Origin: Streptomyces halobius
GTDB taxonomy: Bacteria; Actinomycetota; Actinomycetes; Streptomycetales; Streptomycetaceae
Direction: 5' to 3'
DNA: 64,000 bases
Assembly (NCBI RefSeq): GCF_023277745.1
Contig: NZ_CP086322.1
Coordinates: 4,030,001-4,094,000 of the forward strand
Position numbers and translations under genes: made by a program. A model generated the notes under the pieces. The model saw only the letters and a program-made list of their open reading frames with translations, did not search any database and had not been told where the DNA came from. Shown here one piece after another: positions 16,878 to 24,206 of this stretch. Each line of letters begins with the position of its first letter. The first letter of the stretch is position 1.

Positions 16878-18401
16878 TCAGGCCGCCCCCGGCCCGGCGA
16901 GATCCAGCGCGGCCGCGATCCGGCCCGCGACCTCCTCCGCGTATGCCGCGTCCACGCGGTCGAAGGGACGGCGCGAGGGCGCCCGCAGAAACGTCGCGAC
17001 ACCGAGCGTCCGACCGCGGCTGCGCAGCACCACGCACAGCCCGTGCACGGTGCCGTCCGGCCACTTACGGGCGGCCGCCCAGCCCTCGGCCACCGCGGGC
17101 CCCGCGCTCGTCCGCACCGACCCCCGGCGCTCGTACGCCTGCGCCGCCGGATGCCCCGGTGCGTACGCCACCGGGAGGCCGGTCGCCGGAGCCGCCTCGG
17201 ACGGGCCGGGCGAACCGGCGGGCGAGGCCAGCGCCCGCACCAGTCGCGGCACCCGCGTGTCCACCCCGCCGTCCGCGTCCCAGGCCGCCTCGCCGTCCGG
17301 CGCCGCGGGCGTCGGGACGAGGTCGACCAGACCGTGGTCGGCGAACCCGGCCAGGGCGAAATCGAGGTGGACGGCCGCGGCCTCGGCCGGGTCCTGGCAC
17401 TCCGCGGCGGCACGTCCCGCCCGGTGCAGCTGATGGGAACGGAAGCGCAGCAGGGAGTTCTCCTGCTCGGCCCGCTTGGCGTCCGTCACGTCCTGGAACA
17501 GCCAGGCGACGCCCAGCGGCACCGGCTCCTCCGCCAGCGGGGAGGCCAGCCGGACGAAGCCGCTGCGCCAGCACCGGCGGGGCGGTTCGCCCCCCTCGGA
17601 CCGCGGCGCCACCCACATCTCGGCGACGGCCGGCGGCGTGCCCTCGCCGAGGACATGCTGCAGGGCGGCCTCCACTTCCTCCCCGCCCTGCGCCAGGACG
17701 TCGCCCAGCGGGCGGCCGAGCAGGGCGGTGCGTCCGACGCCGAGGGTGCGGGCGGCGTGCGCGTTGACGAGCGCGGGCCGCAGGTCGGCGTCGACCAGCA
17801 CCACGCCCCACGACGCGTCCTCGAAGAGCGCCTCGCTCAGCGCGATGGACCGCTCCAGATCGATCTGCGCCTGGGCCTCGCCGAAGGCGCAGTACACACC
17901 GGTGACCCGACCGCCGGGGCCGCGCACCGCGGAGGACTGGGTACGGACGAGGACGCGGCGGCCGTCCTTGGTCAGCAGCGCGAACTCGTGCACCTGGCGG
18001 CCCGGGGAGCGCATCGCGGCGGTCAGCGCCGCCTCGATCGCGTCGGCGTCCGCCTCGCGGGCCGCCCAGCCGGCCAGGCCCCTGCGGCCGACCGCTTCTT
18101 CGGCCGTCCAGCCGAGGACTCGTTCGGCCTCGTGGTTCCAGTGGGTGACCGCACCGTCCGCCCCGAAGGCGACCAGGGCGGCGTCCATACCGTCCAGGAG
18201 CGCCGCGAGGAGACCGGAATCGTCGTTGTCCGGTGGCCGCTGCGGACCGCCCTCCGGGTCGGCGGACGGAACGGCCGGCCCGGGGCCGGCCGTTCCGTCC
18301 GGCGCACCGGAGGACGCGGAAGACCCAGATGACCCGGCCCCGGCGCGCCGCTCCGAGGCCGACGAGGCTGATGAGGCAGAAGACGCGGACGAAGCAGTCA
18401 C
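16878..18401 (-). CDS. PAS-PAS-GAF sensor protein without output domain
   Basis: A 507-residue cytoplasmic sensor. An N-terminal Ser/Ala/Asp low-complexity part (about 1-60) is followed by PAS 1 (LLDGMDAALVAFGADGAVTH, EAERVLGWTAEEAVGR), PAS 2 (SEALFEDASWGVVLVDADLR, LGRPLGDVLAQG) and a C-terminal GAF-like domain (about 320-500, GLCVVLRSRGRTLGVATFL). Related Streptomyces proteins carry a PP2C phosphatase or kinase after this part; here the protein ends. GTG at 18401 is chosen because AAGGGG is suitably spaced; GTG 18407 overlaps that site. Confidence 0.85.
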   Translation of the reverse strand: MTASSASSASSASSASERRAGAGSSGSSASSGAPDGTAGPGPAVPSADPEGGPQRPPDNDDSGLLAALLDGMDAALVAFGADGAVTHWNHEAERVLGWTAEEAVGRRGLAGWAAREADADAIEAALTAAMRSPGRQVHEFALLTKDGRRVLVRTQSSAVRGPGGRVTGVYCAFGEAQAQIDLERSIALSEALFEDASWGVVLVDADLRPALVNAHAARTLGVGRTALLGRPLGDVLAQGGEEVEAALQHVLGEGTPPAVAEMWVAPRSEGGEPPRRCWRSGFVRLASPLAEEPVPLGVAWLFQDVTDAKRAEQENSLLRFRSHQLHRAGRAAAECQDPAEAAAVHLDFALAGFADHGLVDLVPTPAAPDGEAAWDADGGVDTRVPRLVRALASPAGSPGPSEAAPATGLPVAYAPGHPAAQAYERRGSVRTSAGPAVAEGWAAARKWPDGTVHGLCVVLRSRGRTLGVATFLRAPSRRPFDRVDAAYAEEVAGRIAAALDLAGPGAA

Positions 18402-18479
18402 TGGCACCCCTTACGAACACGGCCGCACGTGCTGCACCTCGGACATTCAACTGGAACGTGACCCAGCACACACGCGATT

Positions 18480-18538
18480 CCGGGAAATCGTGACTCCCGG
18501 ATAATTCGGTTGTGTGGCCCTGGACGGATTCCTACTGT
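18480..18538 (+). promoter_or_regulatory. sigma-70-like promoter with upstream inverted repeat
   Basis: TTGTGT (18510-18515) and TACTGT (18533-18538) are separated by exactly 17 bp, close to the housekeeping consensus. CCGGGA and TCCCGG (18480-18485 and 18495-18500) form an inverted repeat ending 9 bp before the -35 box, a possible operator. The predicted start of transcription is near 18545. Confidence 0.55.
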
Positions 18539-18544
18539 GTGGGG

Positions 18545-18800
18545 CACACGAGAAGGGAGGTGGTTCGGCAGATGATTTCGCACCGGACACGTGAGGTGGC
18601 TGCGGGCTAGCGGCCCGTCGCTTCACCGAAGTGCAGCGCCGGACCAGCGCATACTGCAGGTGCGCAGCCGGCCAATCCCAAGCAGTCACCCGACCCGCGG
18701 GCTGCCGGTTCGTCCGACCGGCCCTTCGCGCCACCGAGCGCGGGGGAGCAGCCCGCGGGTCGTCTGCGTGTGCGGGCGACGACGCAGGTGCTACGACCTC
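18545..18800 (+). ncRNA. putative structured RNA with three-way junction
   Basis: Downstream of the promoter at 18510 the plus strand can fold strongly. A perfect 15-bp outer stem, CGACCCGCGGGCTGC (18691-18705) with GCAGCCCGCGGGTCG (18748-18762), encloses two hairpins: CGGT/ACCG (18706-18709 with 18717-18720) and CGCGC/GCGCG (18727-18731 with 18738-18742). A smaller stem, CGGGC/GCCCG, overlaps the stop of the mini-ORF at 18572. No plus-strand gene follows until 20056, so it behaves as a stand-alone RNA rather than a leader. The family is not recognised; the 3' end is approximate. Confidence 0.5.
18572..18610 (+). CDS. 12-codon mini-ORF with strong ribosome site
   Basis: Reads MISHRTREVAAG and stops at TAG. 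It is preceded by AAGGGAGGTGG, the strongest Shine-Dalgarno sequence in the window, ending 8 bp before the ATG. It begins about 27 nt after the predicted transcription start and its stop lies in a hairpin. This layout is typical of leader peptides, but no amino acid is repeated as in classical attenuators and no downstream gene is obvious. Confidence 0.4.
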   Translation: MISHRTREVAAG

Positions 18801-18913
18801 GCGGCGCGCGCCCGCGGCCGCGTCTACGGCCTGGGTGCCCCGAGGCCATCCAGGGTCCCTTGCGGCGCGCGCCCGCGTCAGGGCGGCAGGCTCTGCGCGC
18901 CGACCCGCCCGCG

Positions 18914-19633
18914 TCAGGGCGCCAGCCGCTCCACGCGCCAGCCCCCGCCCCGGCGGCCGCCGCGGCCCTCCTCGCGTACGTACCGCAGCCGGTCGTGCAG
19001 CCGGTTGTGCCGCCCCTGCCAGAACTCCACCGTCTCGGAGGTGACCCGGTAGCCGCCCCAGTGCGGCGGCGCCGGGACCTGCTCGCCCTCCGGATAACGG
19101 GCCGCCAATTTCTCGTAGGCACGCTCCAGTTCCGCGCGCGAGGCGACCGTCGAGGACTGGTCGCTGGACCAGGCGCCCAGTTGGGACCCGTGCGGACGGG
19201 TGCGGAAGTAGGCCGCGGTCTCGTCCCGGCCGATGCGTGCCGCGGTGCCGTTCACGATGACCTGGCGGGCGAGGGGGTGCCAGGGGAACAGCAAGGAGAC
19301 ATAAGGGTTTTCGGCCAGTTCGCGGCCTTTGCGGCTGGAATAGTTGGTGAAGAAGACAAAGCCGCGGGTGTCGAACGCCTTGAGGAGCACCGTCCTTGAG
19401 CTGGGACGGCCGGTGGCGTCCGCGGTCGAGACGACCATCGCGTTCGGTTCGTGCAGACCGGCCACCGCCGCTTCTTTGAACCAGCGCGCGAACTGGTCGT
19501 AGGGGCTCATGGCGAGTTCGGACTCGGTGAGTCCCTCGGCGCGGTACTGCGCGCGCATGGCGGAGGGGTCGGGAGCGTCGTGGACGTCGGGAGAGGGCGT
19601 GTCGGCGGGATGCACGGCCTCATCTTGCAGCAT
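18914..19633 (-). CDS. pdxH: pyridoxamine 5'-phosphate oxidase
   Basis: FMN-dependent oxidation of pyridoxamine or pyridoxine 5'-phosphate to pyridoxal 5'-phosphate, the last step of vitamin B6 salvage. The product shows the family path: [67 protein letters not shown], and the C-terminal [15 protein letters not shown]. The length from ATG 19633 (239 residues) fits. No clear ribosome site precedes it; GTG 19615 with AAGATGAGG upstream is an alternative. Divergent from the citrate synthase gene. Confidence 0.95.
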   Translation of the reverse strand: MLQDEAVHPADTPSPDVHDAPDPSAMRAQYRAEGLTESELAMSPYDQFARWFKEAAVAGLHEPNAMVVSTADATGRPSSRTVLLKAFDTRGFVFFTNYSSRKGRELAENPYVSLLFPWHPLARQVIVNGTAARIGRDETAAYFRTRPHGSQLGAWSSDQSSTVASRAELERAYEKLAARYPEGEQVPAPPHWGGYRVTSETVEFWQGRHNRLHDRLRYVREEGRGGRRGGGWRVERLAP

Positions 19634-20055
19634 CGGGGCCGCCGGAGGCAGCCGGAAAGGCTGGAAGTCTGCCCCTGGTCGACCGGTTGTAACCCTCTCT
19701 TCAGCGAATCGCGGACTGTGCCGGATCTCACGCTTCCACGCAGGTGAGGAACCCGCCAGAATCATGGCCCTGCCCACTGTGGCCCCCGGACATCGGAAGC
19801 TATCGTGGCCGCCCTGAGGGGACGCACGCCTTCAGGGACCCATCACTTCGGACAGCGCCCGTCCCGCGGCCCGACCCACCGTGGGAGGAACTGTCGCGTG
19901 ACCCATGCCCTGGCGGGGCAGCACCCGGAGTGACCGGTACGGACCGCGAGCTGCCCGGCGCAGCCGCGTAACCGCACCGGCGCCGCACACCAGACTCGAC
20001 CGCACGGCATTCCGGTCACCGGCCGTATGCCGTCCCCATCATGAGGAGCCGAATG
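19634..20055. other. 422-bp divergent spacer
   Basis: Upstream region of pdxH (minus) and the citrate synthase (plus). The pdxH frame stays open to 19777 on the minus strand but without homologous sequence. No further gene or clear operator is seen. Confidence 0.5.
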
Positions 20056-21162
20056 ATGTCCGACTTCGTACCCGGACTCGAAGGGATCGTCGCGTTCGAG
20101 ACGGAGATCGCCGAACCGGACAAGGAAGGCGGCGCGCTCCGCTATCGCGGGGTCGACATCGAAGATCTCGTCGGACAGGTGTCCTTCGGCAATGTCTGGG
20201 GCCTGCTGGTCGACGGGGCGTTCAACCCCGGCCTGCCGCCCGCCGAGCCGTTCCCGATCCCGGTGCACTCCGGTGACATCCGGGTCGACGTCCAGTCCGC
20301 GCTCGCCATGCTCGCGCCCGTATGGGGCCTGAAACCGCTGCTGGACATCGACGAGCAGACCGCCCGCGACAACCTCGCCCGCGCCGCCGTCATGGCGCTG
20401 TCGTACGTCGCGCAGTCGGCCCGGGGGCAGGGCCTGCCGATGGTGCCGCAGAAGGAGATCGACAAGGCGGAGACCGTCGTCGAACGCTTCATGAAGCGGT
20501 GGCGCGGTGAGCCCGACCCCAAGCACGTCAAGGCCGTCGACGCCTACTGGACCTCGGCCGCCGAGCACGGCATGAACGCCTCCACGTTCACGGCGCGCGT
20601 CATCGCCTCGACGGGCGCGGATGTGGCGGCCGCGTTGTCCGGCGCGGTCGGCGCGATGTCCGGCCCGCTGCACGGCGGCGCGCCCTCCCGCGTCCTCGGC
20701 ATGATCGAGGAGATCGAGCGGACCGGTGACGCGGCCGCCTACGTCCGGCAGGCGCTGGACAAGGGCGAGCGGCTGATGGGCTTCGGCCACCGTGTCTACC
20801 GCGCCGAGGACCCGCGGGCGCGGGTGCTGCGGCGGACCGCCAAGGAACTGGGCGCCCCGCGCTTCGAGGTCGCCGAGGCGCTGGAGCAGGCCGCGCTGGA
20901 CGAGCTGCACAGCCGCCGCCCGGACCGGGTACTGGCCACCAACGTCGAATTCTGGGCGGCCATCGTCCTGGACTTCGCCGAGGTGCCGGCACACATGTTC
21001 ACCTCGATGTTCACCTGTGCCCGTACGGCTGGGTGGAGCGCGCACATCCTGGAGCAAAAGCGGACGGGCCGACTGGTCCGGCCGTCGGCCCGATATGTGG
21101 GGCCCAGCGCGCTTAACCCGCGGGAGATCGCGGGGTACGAGGAGATCGCTGCGCTGCGCTGA
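20056..21162 (+). CDS. citrate synthase 2 (citrate/2-methylcitrate synthase family)
   Basis: Condenses acetyl-CoA with oxaloacetate. The 368-residue product is of the short actinobacterial type: VPGLEGIVAFETEIAEPD and LRYRGVDIEDLV at the N-terminus, GPLHGGAPSRV and GFGHRVYRAEDPRARVL with the two catalytic His regions, and VEFWAAIVLDFAEVPAHMFT with the catalytic Asp region. ATG 20056 is chosen because GAGGAG lies 7 bp upstream; ATG codons also occur at 20041 and 20053. Streptomyces have a main citrate synthase elsewhere; this paralogue may be a 2-methylcitrate or accessory enzyme. Confidence 0.93.
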   Translation: MSDFVPGLEGIVAFETEIAEPDKEGGALRYRGVDIEDLVGQVSFGNVWGLLVDGAFNPGLPPAEPFPIPVHSGDIRVDVQSALAMLAPVWGLKPLLDIDEQTARDNLARAAVMALSYVAQSARGQGLPMVPQKEIDKAETVVERFMKRWRGEPDPKHVKAVDAYWTSAAEHGMNASTFTARVIASTGADVAAALSGAVGAMSGPLHGGAPSRVLGMIEEIERTGDAAAYVRQALDKGERLMGFGHRVYRAEDPRARVLRRTAKELGAPRFEVAEALEQAALDELHSRRPDRVLATNVEFWAAIVLDFAEVPAHMFTSMFTCARTAGWSAHILEQKRTGRLVRPSARYVGPSALNPREIAGYEEIAALR

Positions 21163-21258
21163 GCCGGCTGGGTTGCCCGCTGCGCTCTGCCTGAGCCGAC
21201 TTGGTGCTCGCCTGCGGCGGGACAGCCGAAACGTGGGGCGCAGGCAAAGCGCAGCGCG

Positions 21259-21885
21259 TCACTCGGAACGCAACGCCATGTGGATGTTCCGCGCCCACTG
21301 CGACACCACCCGCCCCCGCCGCCCCCCGTCATCCGTCAGCAGATTCGCCAGCCCCAGCCCCCGGGCCATGTCCAGCAACCCCTGCACGGTTTCCCGTACG
21401 CCGGGTACGGACTCGTCCGCGTCCAGCAACGCCACCGCCGTACGGTGCGCCTCCCGTCCGACCCGCGCCTCCAACGCGGTGACCCGCTCCCGCAATTGCT
21501 CCTCGTCGGAAGCCGCCACCCACAGATGCAGCGCGGCCCGGAAAAGCGGCCCCGTATAGAGGCCCACCAGCTCCTCGACGACGATCCGTGTACGGGCGGG
21601 GGAACCGGCCGGCGGCAGATTGTGCGCGACCCTCTTCAGGGCGCCCTGCCGCTTCTCCGCGACATGTTCGACGGCCGCCGTGAACAGGTCCTCCCGGGTA
21701 CGGAAGTGGTGCTGGGCCGCGCCCCGGGAGACACCGGCCCGCTCGGCCACCACGGAGACCGTACTGCCGCTCCAGCCCCGCTCCGCCAGACAGGAGACCG
21801 CCGCCTCCAGCAGCTTGAGGCGCGTCGCGCGGCTGCGCTCCTGCTGGGGCTCCTTCGTGCCGCGCGCCGGGCTCACCGCGCCCAT
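21259..21885 (-). CDS. TetR-family transcriptional regulator
   Basis: A 208-residue repressor. The N-terminal helix-turn-helix is clear (RATRLKLLEAAVSCLAERGW, TVSVVAERAGVSRGAAQHHF, REDLFTAAVEHV), followed by a TetR ligand-binding domain. Its start overlaps the end of the enoyl-CoA hydratase gene by 13 bp, so it is the last gene of the acyl-CoA catabolic run 30517-21259. It probably represses that operon in response to an acyl-CoA, as FadR/LiuR-type TetR proteins do (inference). Confidence 0.92.
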   Translation of the reverse strand: MGAVSPARGTKEPQQERSRATRLKLLEAAVSCLAERGWSGSTVSVVAERAGVSRGAAQHHFRTREDLFTAAVEHVAEKRQGALKRVAHNLPPAGSPARTRIVVEELVGLYTGPLFRAALHLWVAASDEEQLRERVTALEARVGREAHRTAVALLDADESVPGVRETVQGLLDMARGLGLANLLTDDGGRRGRVVSQWARNIHMALRSE

Positions 21886-22766
21886 GCCGGGGCCCGTCGC
21901 TCCAGGAAGGCGGTCATGCCCTCGCGGGCCTCGGCGGAGCCGAAGAGCCGCGCGGACTGTTCGGCGAGCGCTTCCGTGTCACGGTCGAAAGCCCCCAGCA
22001 CCTCGGCGGTGACCAGCTTCTTCGACGCGGCCAGGCCCTGCGGGGAGCCCTCGCGCAGCCCCTCCAGGACGGGGGCGAGCCCGGCGTCCACGTCCTGCGC
22101 CGCCAGCGTGACCAGCCCGATCCGGGCGGCCTCCGCCGCGCCGAACTTCTCCCCGGTCAGGTAGTAACGGCCCGCGGCGCGCGCGTCCAGCCGTGGCAGC
22201 AGTGGTATCGAGATGACGGCGGGTGCGAGGCCGAGCCGGGCCTCGGTGAAGGCGAAGGTCGCGGCCGGTCCGGCCACCGCTATGTCGCACGCGCCGAGCA
22301 GTCCGAGGCCGCCTGCCCGCGCATGTCCGGTGACGCGGGCGACGACCGGTTTGGGCAGCTCCACGATGGTGCGGAGCAGCCGGGCGAGGCCGAGCGGACC
22401 GGCCGTCGGTGCGTCGGCGGCGGTGGCCTCGGAGAGGTCGGCGCCGGCGCAGAAGGTGCGGCCGGTGTGCGTGAGCACGACGGCGCGCGTGGCGTCGTCG
22501 GCCGCCGCGTTCGCGAGCGCCTGCGCCAACTGGGCCACCAGCCGGGCGGAGAGCGCGTTGCGGTTGTGGGGGGAGTCGAGGGTGAGGGTGGCGATCCCAT
22601 GGTCGTACGCGACCCGGACGAGGGGATCCGGCGAACCGCCGGAGCCCTGCGAACGCTCGGAGCCCGGCGAAGGGGCGGAGCCCCACGCACCGTCGGAGCC
22701 CCGCGCACCGTCGTCCCGGTCCTGTTCGGCGTCCTCCTCGTCCCGGTATCTGCGGCCCGGCGACAC
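21873..22766 (-). CDS. enoyl-CoA hydratase/isomerase family protein
   Basis: Crotonase-fold enzyme that adds water to an enoyl-CoA. After a disordered 50-residue lead with SPG and RSQG repeats, the fold starts at VRVAYDHGIATLTLDSP. Oxyanion-hole segments are CAGADLSE and RAGGLGLLGACDIAVAG. The second catalytic Glu region (FTEARLGLAPAVIS) keeps ARLGLAP, but the usual E..LG pattern needs alignment. GTG 22766 is chosen because GAAGGGGG precedes it; GTG 22775 overlaps that site. It lies 119 bp after the acyl-CoA dehydrogenase and overlaps the TetR gene, fitting one operon. Confidence 0.9.
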   Translation of the reverse strand: MSPGRRYRDEEDAEQDRDDGARGSDGAWGSAPSPGSERSQGSGGSPDPLVRVAYDHGIATLTLDSPHNRNALSARLVAQLAQALANAAADDATRAVVLTHTGRTFCAGADLSEATAADAPTAGPLGLARLLRTIVELPKPVVARVTGHARAGGLGLLGACDIAVAGPAATFAFTEARLGLAPAVISIPLLPRLDARAAGRYYLTGEKFGAAEAARIGLVTLAAQDVDAGLAPVLEGLREGSPQGLAASKKLVTAEVLGAFDRDTEALAEQSARLFGSAEAREGMTAFLERRAPAWAR

Positions 22767-22885
22767 CCGCAACACCCCCTTCAGTCGATGTGACCGATCG
22801 ATGTGACCACGCTAGCGCGGGCCAGTGACAACGCGGCGGACTCCACAGGCGGCCGCCCGTCTGCTCGGCAAGCAGCATCCCGCCC

Positions 22886-24061
22886 TCAGTACGACTTCGG
22901 CAGCCCCAACGACTGGTGCGACACAAAGTTGAGGATCATCTCGCGGCTGACCGGCGCGATCCGGGCCACCCGGGCGGCCGTGATCATCGAGGCCAGGCCG
23001 TACTCCTGGGTCAGGCCATTGCCCCCGAGGGTGTGTACGGCCTGGTCGACGGAGCGGACCGCGGCCTCGGCCGCCGCGTATTTGGCCATGTTGGCGGCCT
23101 CACCCGCGCCCATGTCGTCTCCCGCGTCGTAGAGACGGGCCGCCTTCTGTGTCATCAACCGGGCGAGTTCCAGTTCGATATGGGCCTGGGCGAGCGGGTG
23201 CGCGATGGCCTGGTGGGCGCCGATGGGCTCCTTCCAGACCTGGCGGGTGCGGGCGTAGTCGACGGCCCGGTCCAGGGCGTACCGGGCCATGCCGAGGGCG
23301 AACGCGGCGGTCATGATCCGTTCGGGGTTGAGCCCGGCGAAGAGCTGGAGGAGTCCGGCGTCCTCGTCGCCGACCAGCGCGTCGGCGGGCAGCCGTACCT
23401 CGTCCAGGGTCAGCTCGAACTGCTTCTCCGGGGCGGCCAGTTCCATCGGGATCGGACTGCGGCCGAAGCCCGGGGCGTCACGCGGGACGATGAACAGGCA
23501 GGGTTTGAGTTTGCCGGTCCTGGAGTCCTCGGTACGGCCGACGATCAGGGTCGCCTCGGCGATGTCGACGCCGGAGATGAAGACTTTGCGACCGGTGAGG
23601 ATCCAGTCTCCCCCGTCGCGGCGGGCCGTGGTGGTGATGCGGTGGGAGTTGGACCCGGCGTCCGGCTCGGTGATCCCGAATGCCATCTTGCGGCTGCCGT
23701 CGGCCAGCCCCGGCAGCCAGTTCCGTTTCTGTTCCTCGGTGCCGAACCGGGCGATGACCGTGCCGCAGATGGCGGGTGAGACGACGAGCATGAGGAGGGG
23801 GCATCCAGCCGCACCCAACTCCTCAAGAACGATGGCCAGTTCCGCTATTCCGCCGCCACCGCCGCCGTACTCCTCGGGGAGGTTGACGCCGAGATAGCCG
23901 AGCGCTGCGGCTTCTGCCCAGAGGTCGTCGGTGCGCTTGCCCTCGCGTACGACGTCGGCGAAGTATTCGCGGCCGTAGCGCTTGCCGAGTGCGGCGACGG
24001 CGTCCCGCAGAGCGCGGTGTTCCTCGGTCTCGATCACGGGGTGGTGCGTCACGTTGCGCAT
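22886..24061 (-). CDS. acyl-CoA dehydrogenase
   Basis: FAD flavoenzyme, 391 residues, oxidising an acyl-CoA to the 2-enoyl-CoA. It shows the N-terminal helical domain (LGYLGVNLPEEYGGGGGG), the FAD-binding FGITEPDAGSNSHRI, the beta-domain VFISGVDIAEATLIVGRT, and the C-terminal GMARYALDRAVDYARTRQVW and HTLGGNGLTQEYGLASMI with the likely catalytic Glu. AAGGGAG lies 6 bp upstream of the ATG. In the Atu/Liu pathways this position is occupied by citronellyl- or isovaleryl-CoA dehydrogenase. Confidence 0.94.
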   Translation of the reverse strand: MRNVTHHPVIETEEHRALRDAVAALGKRYGREYFADVVREGKRTDDLWAEAAALGYLGVNLPEEYGGGGGGIAELAIVLEELGAAGCPLLMLVVSPAICGTVIARFGTEEQKRNWLPGLADGSRKMAFGITEPDAGSNSHRITTTARRDGGDWILTGRKVFISGVDIAEATLIVGRTEDSRTGKLKPCLFIVPRDAPGFGRSPIPMELAAPEKQFELTLDEVRLPADALVGDEDAGLLQLFAGLNPERIMTAAFALGMARYALDRAVDYARTRQVWKEPIGAHQAIAHPLAQAHIELELARLMTQKAARLYDAGDDMGAGEAANMAKYAAAEAAVRSVDQAVHTLGGNGLTQEYGLASMITAARVARIAPVSREMILNFVSHQSLGLPKSY

Positions 24062-24206
24062 GGCGGCTCCCTTGTGTGGGGCGGTGAGGACGTACCGGTG
24101 GGTTGGGCGGTGTATGGGGAGTGGGCTAGGGCGTACGGGTGAGTGAGGGCGGGCGGGTCGTGGGGTGGTCAGGGCGTTTGGAGCAGCGCCTCGGGCAGCG
24201 CCCAGG

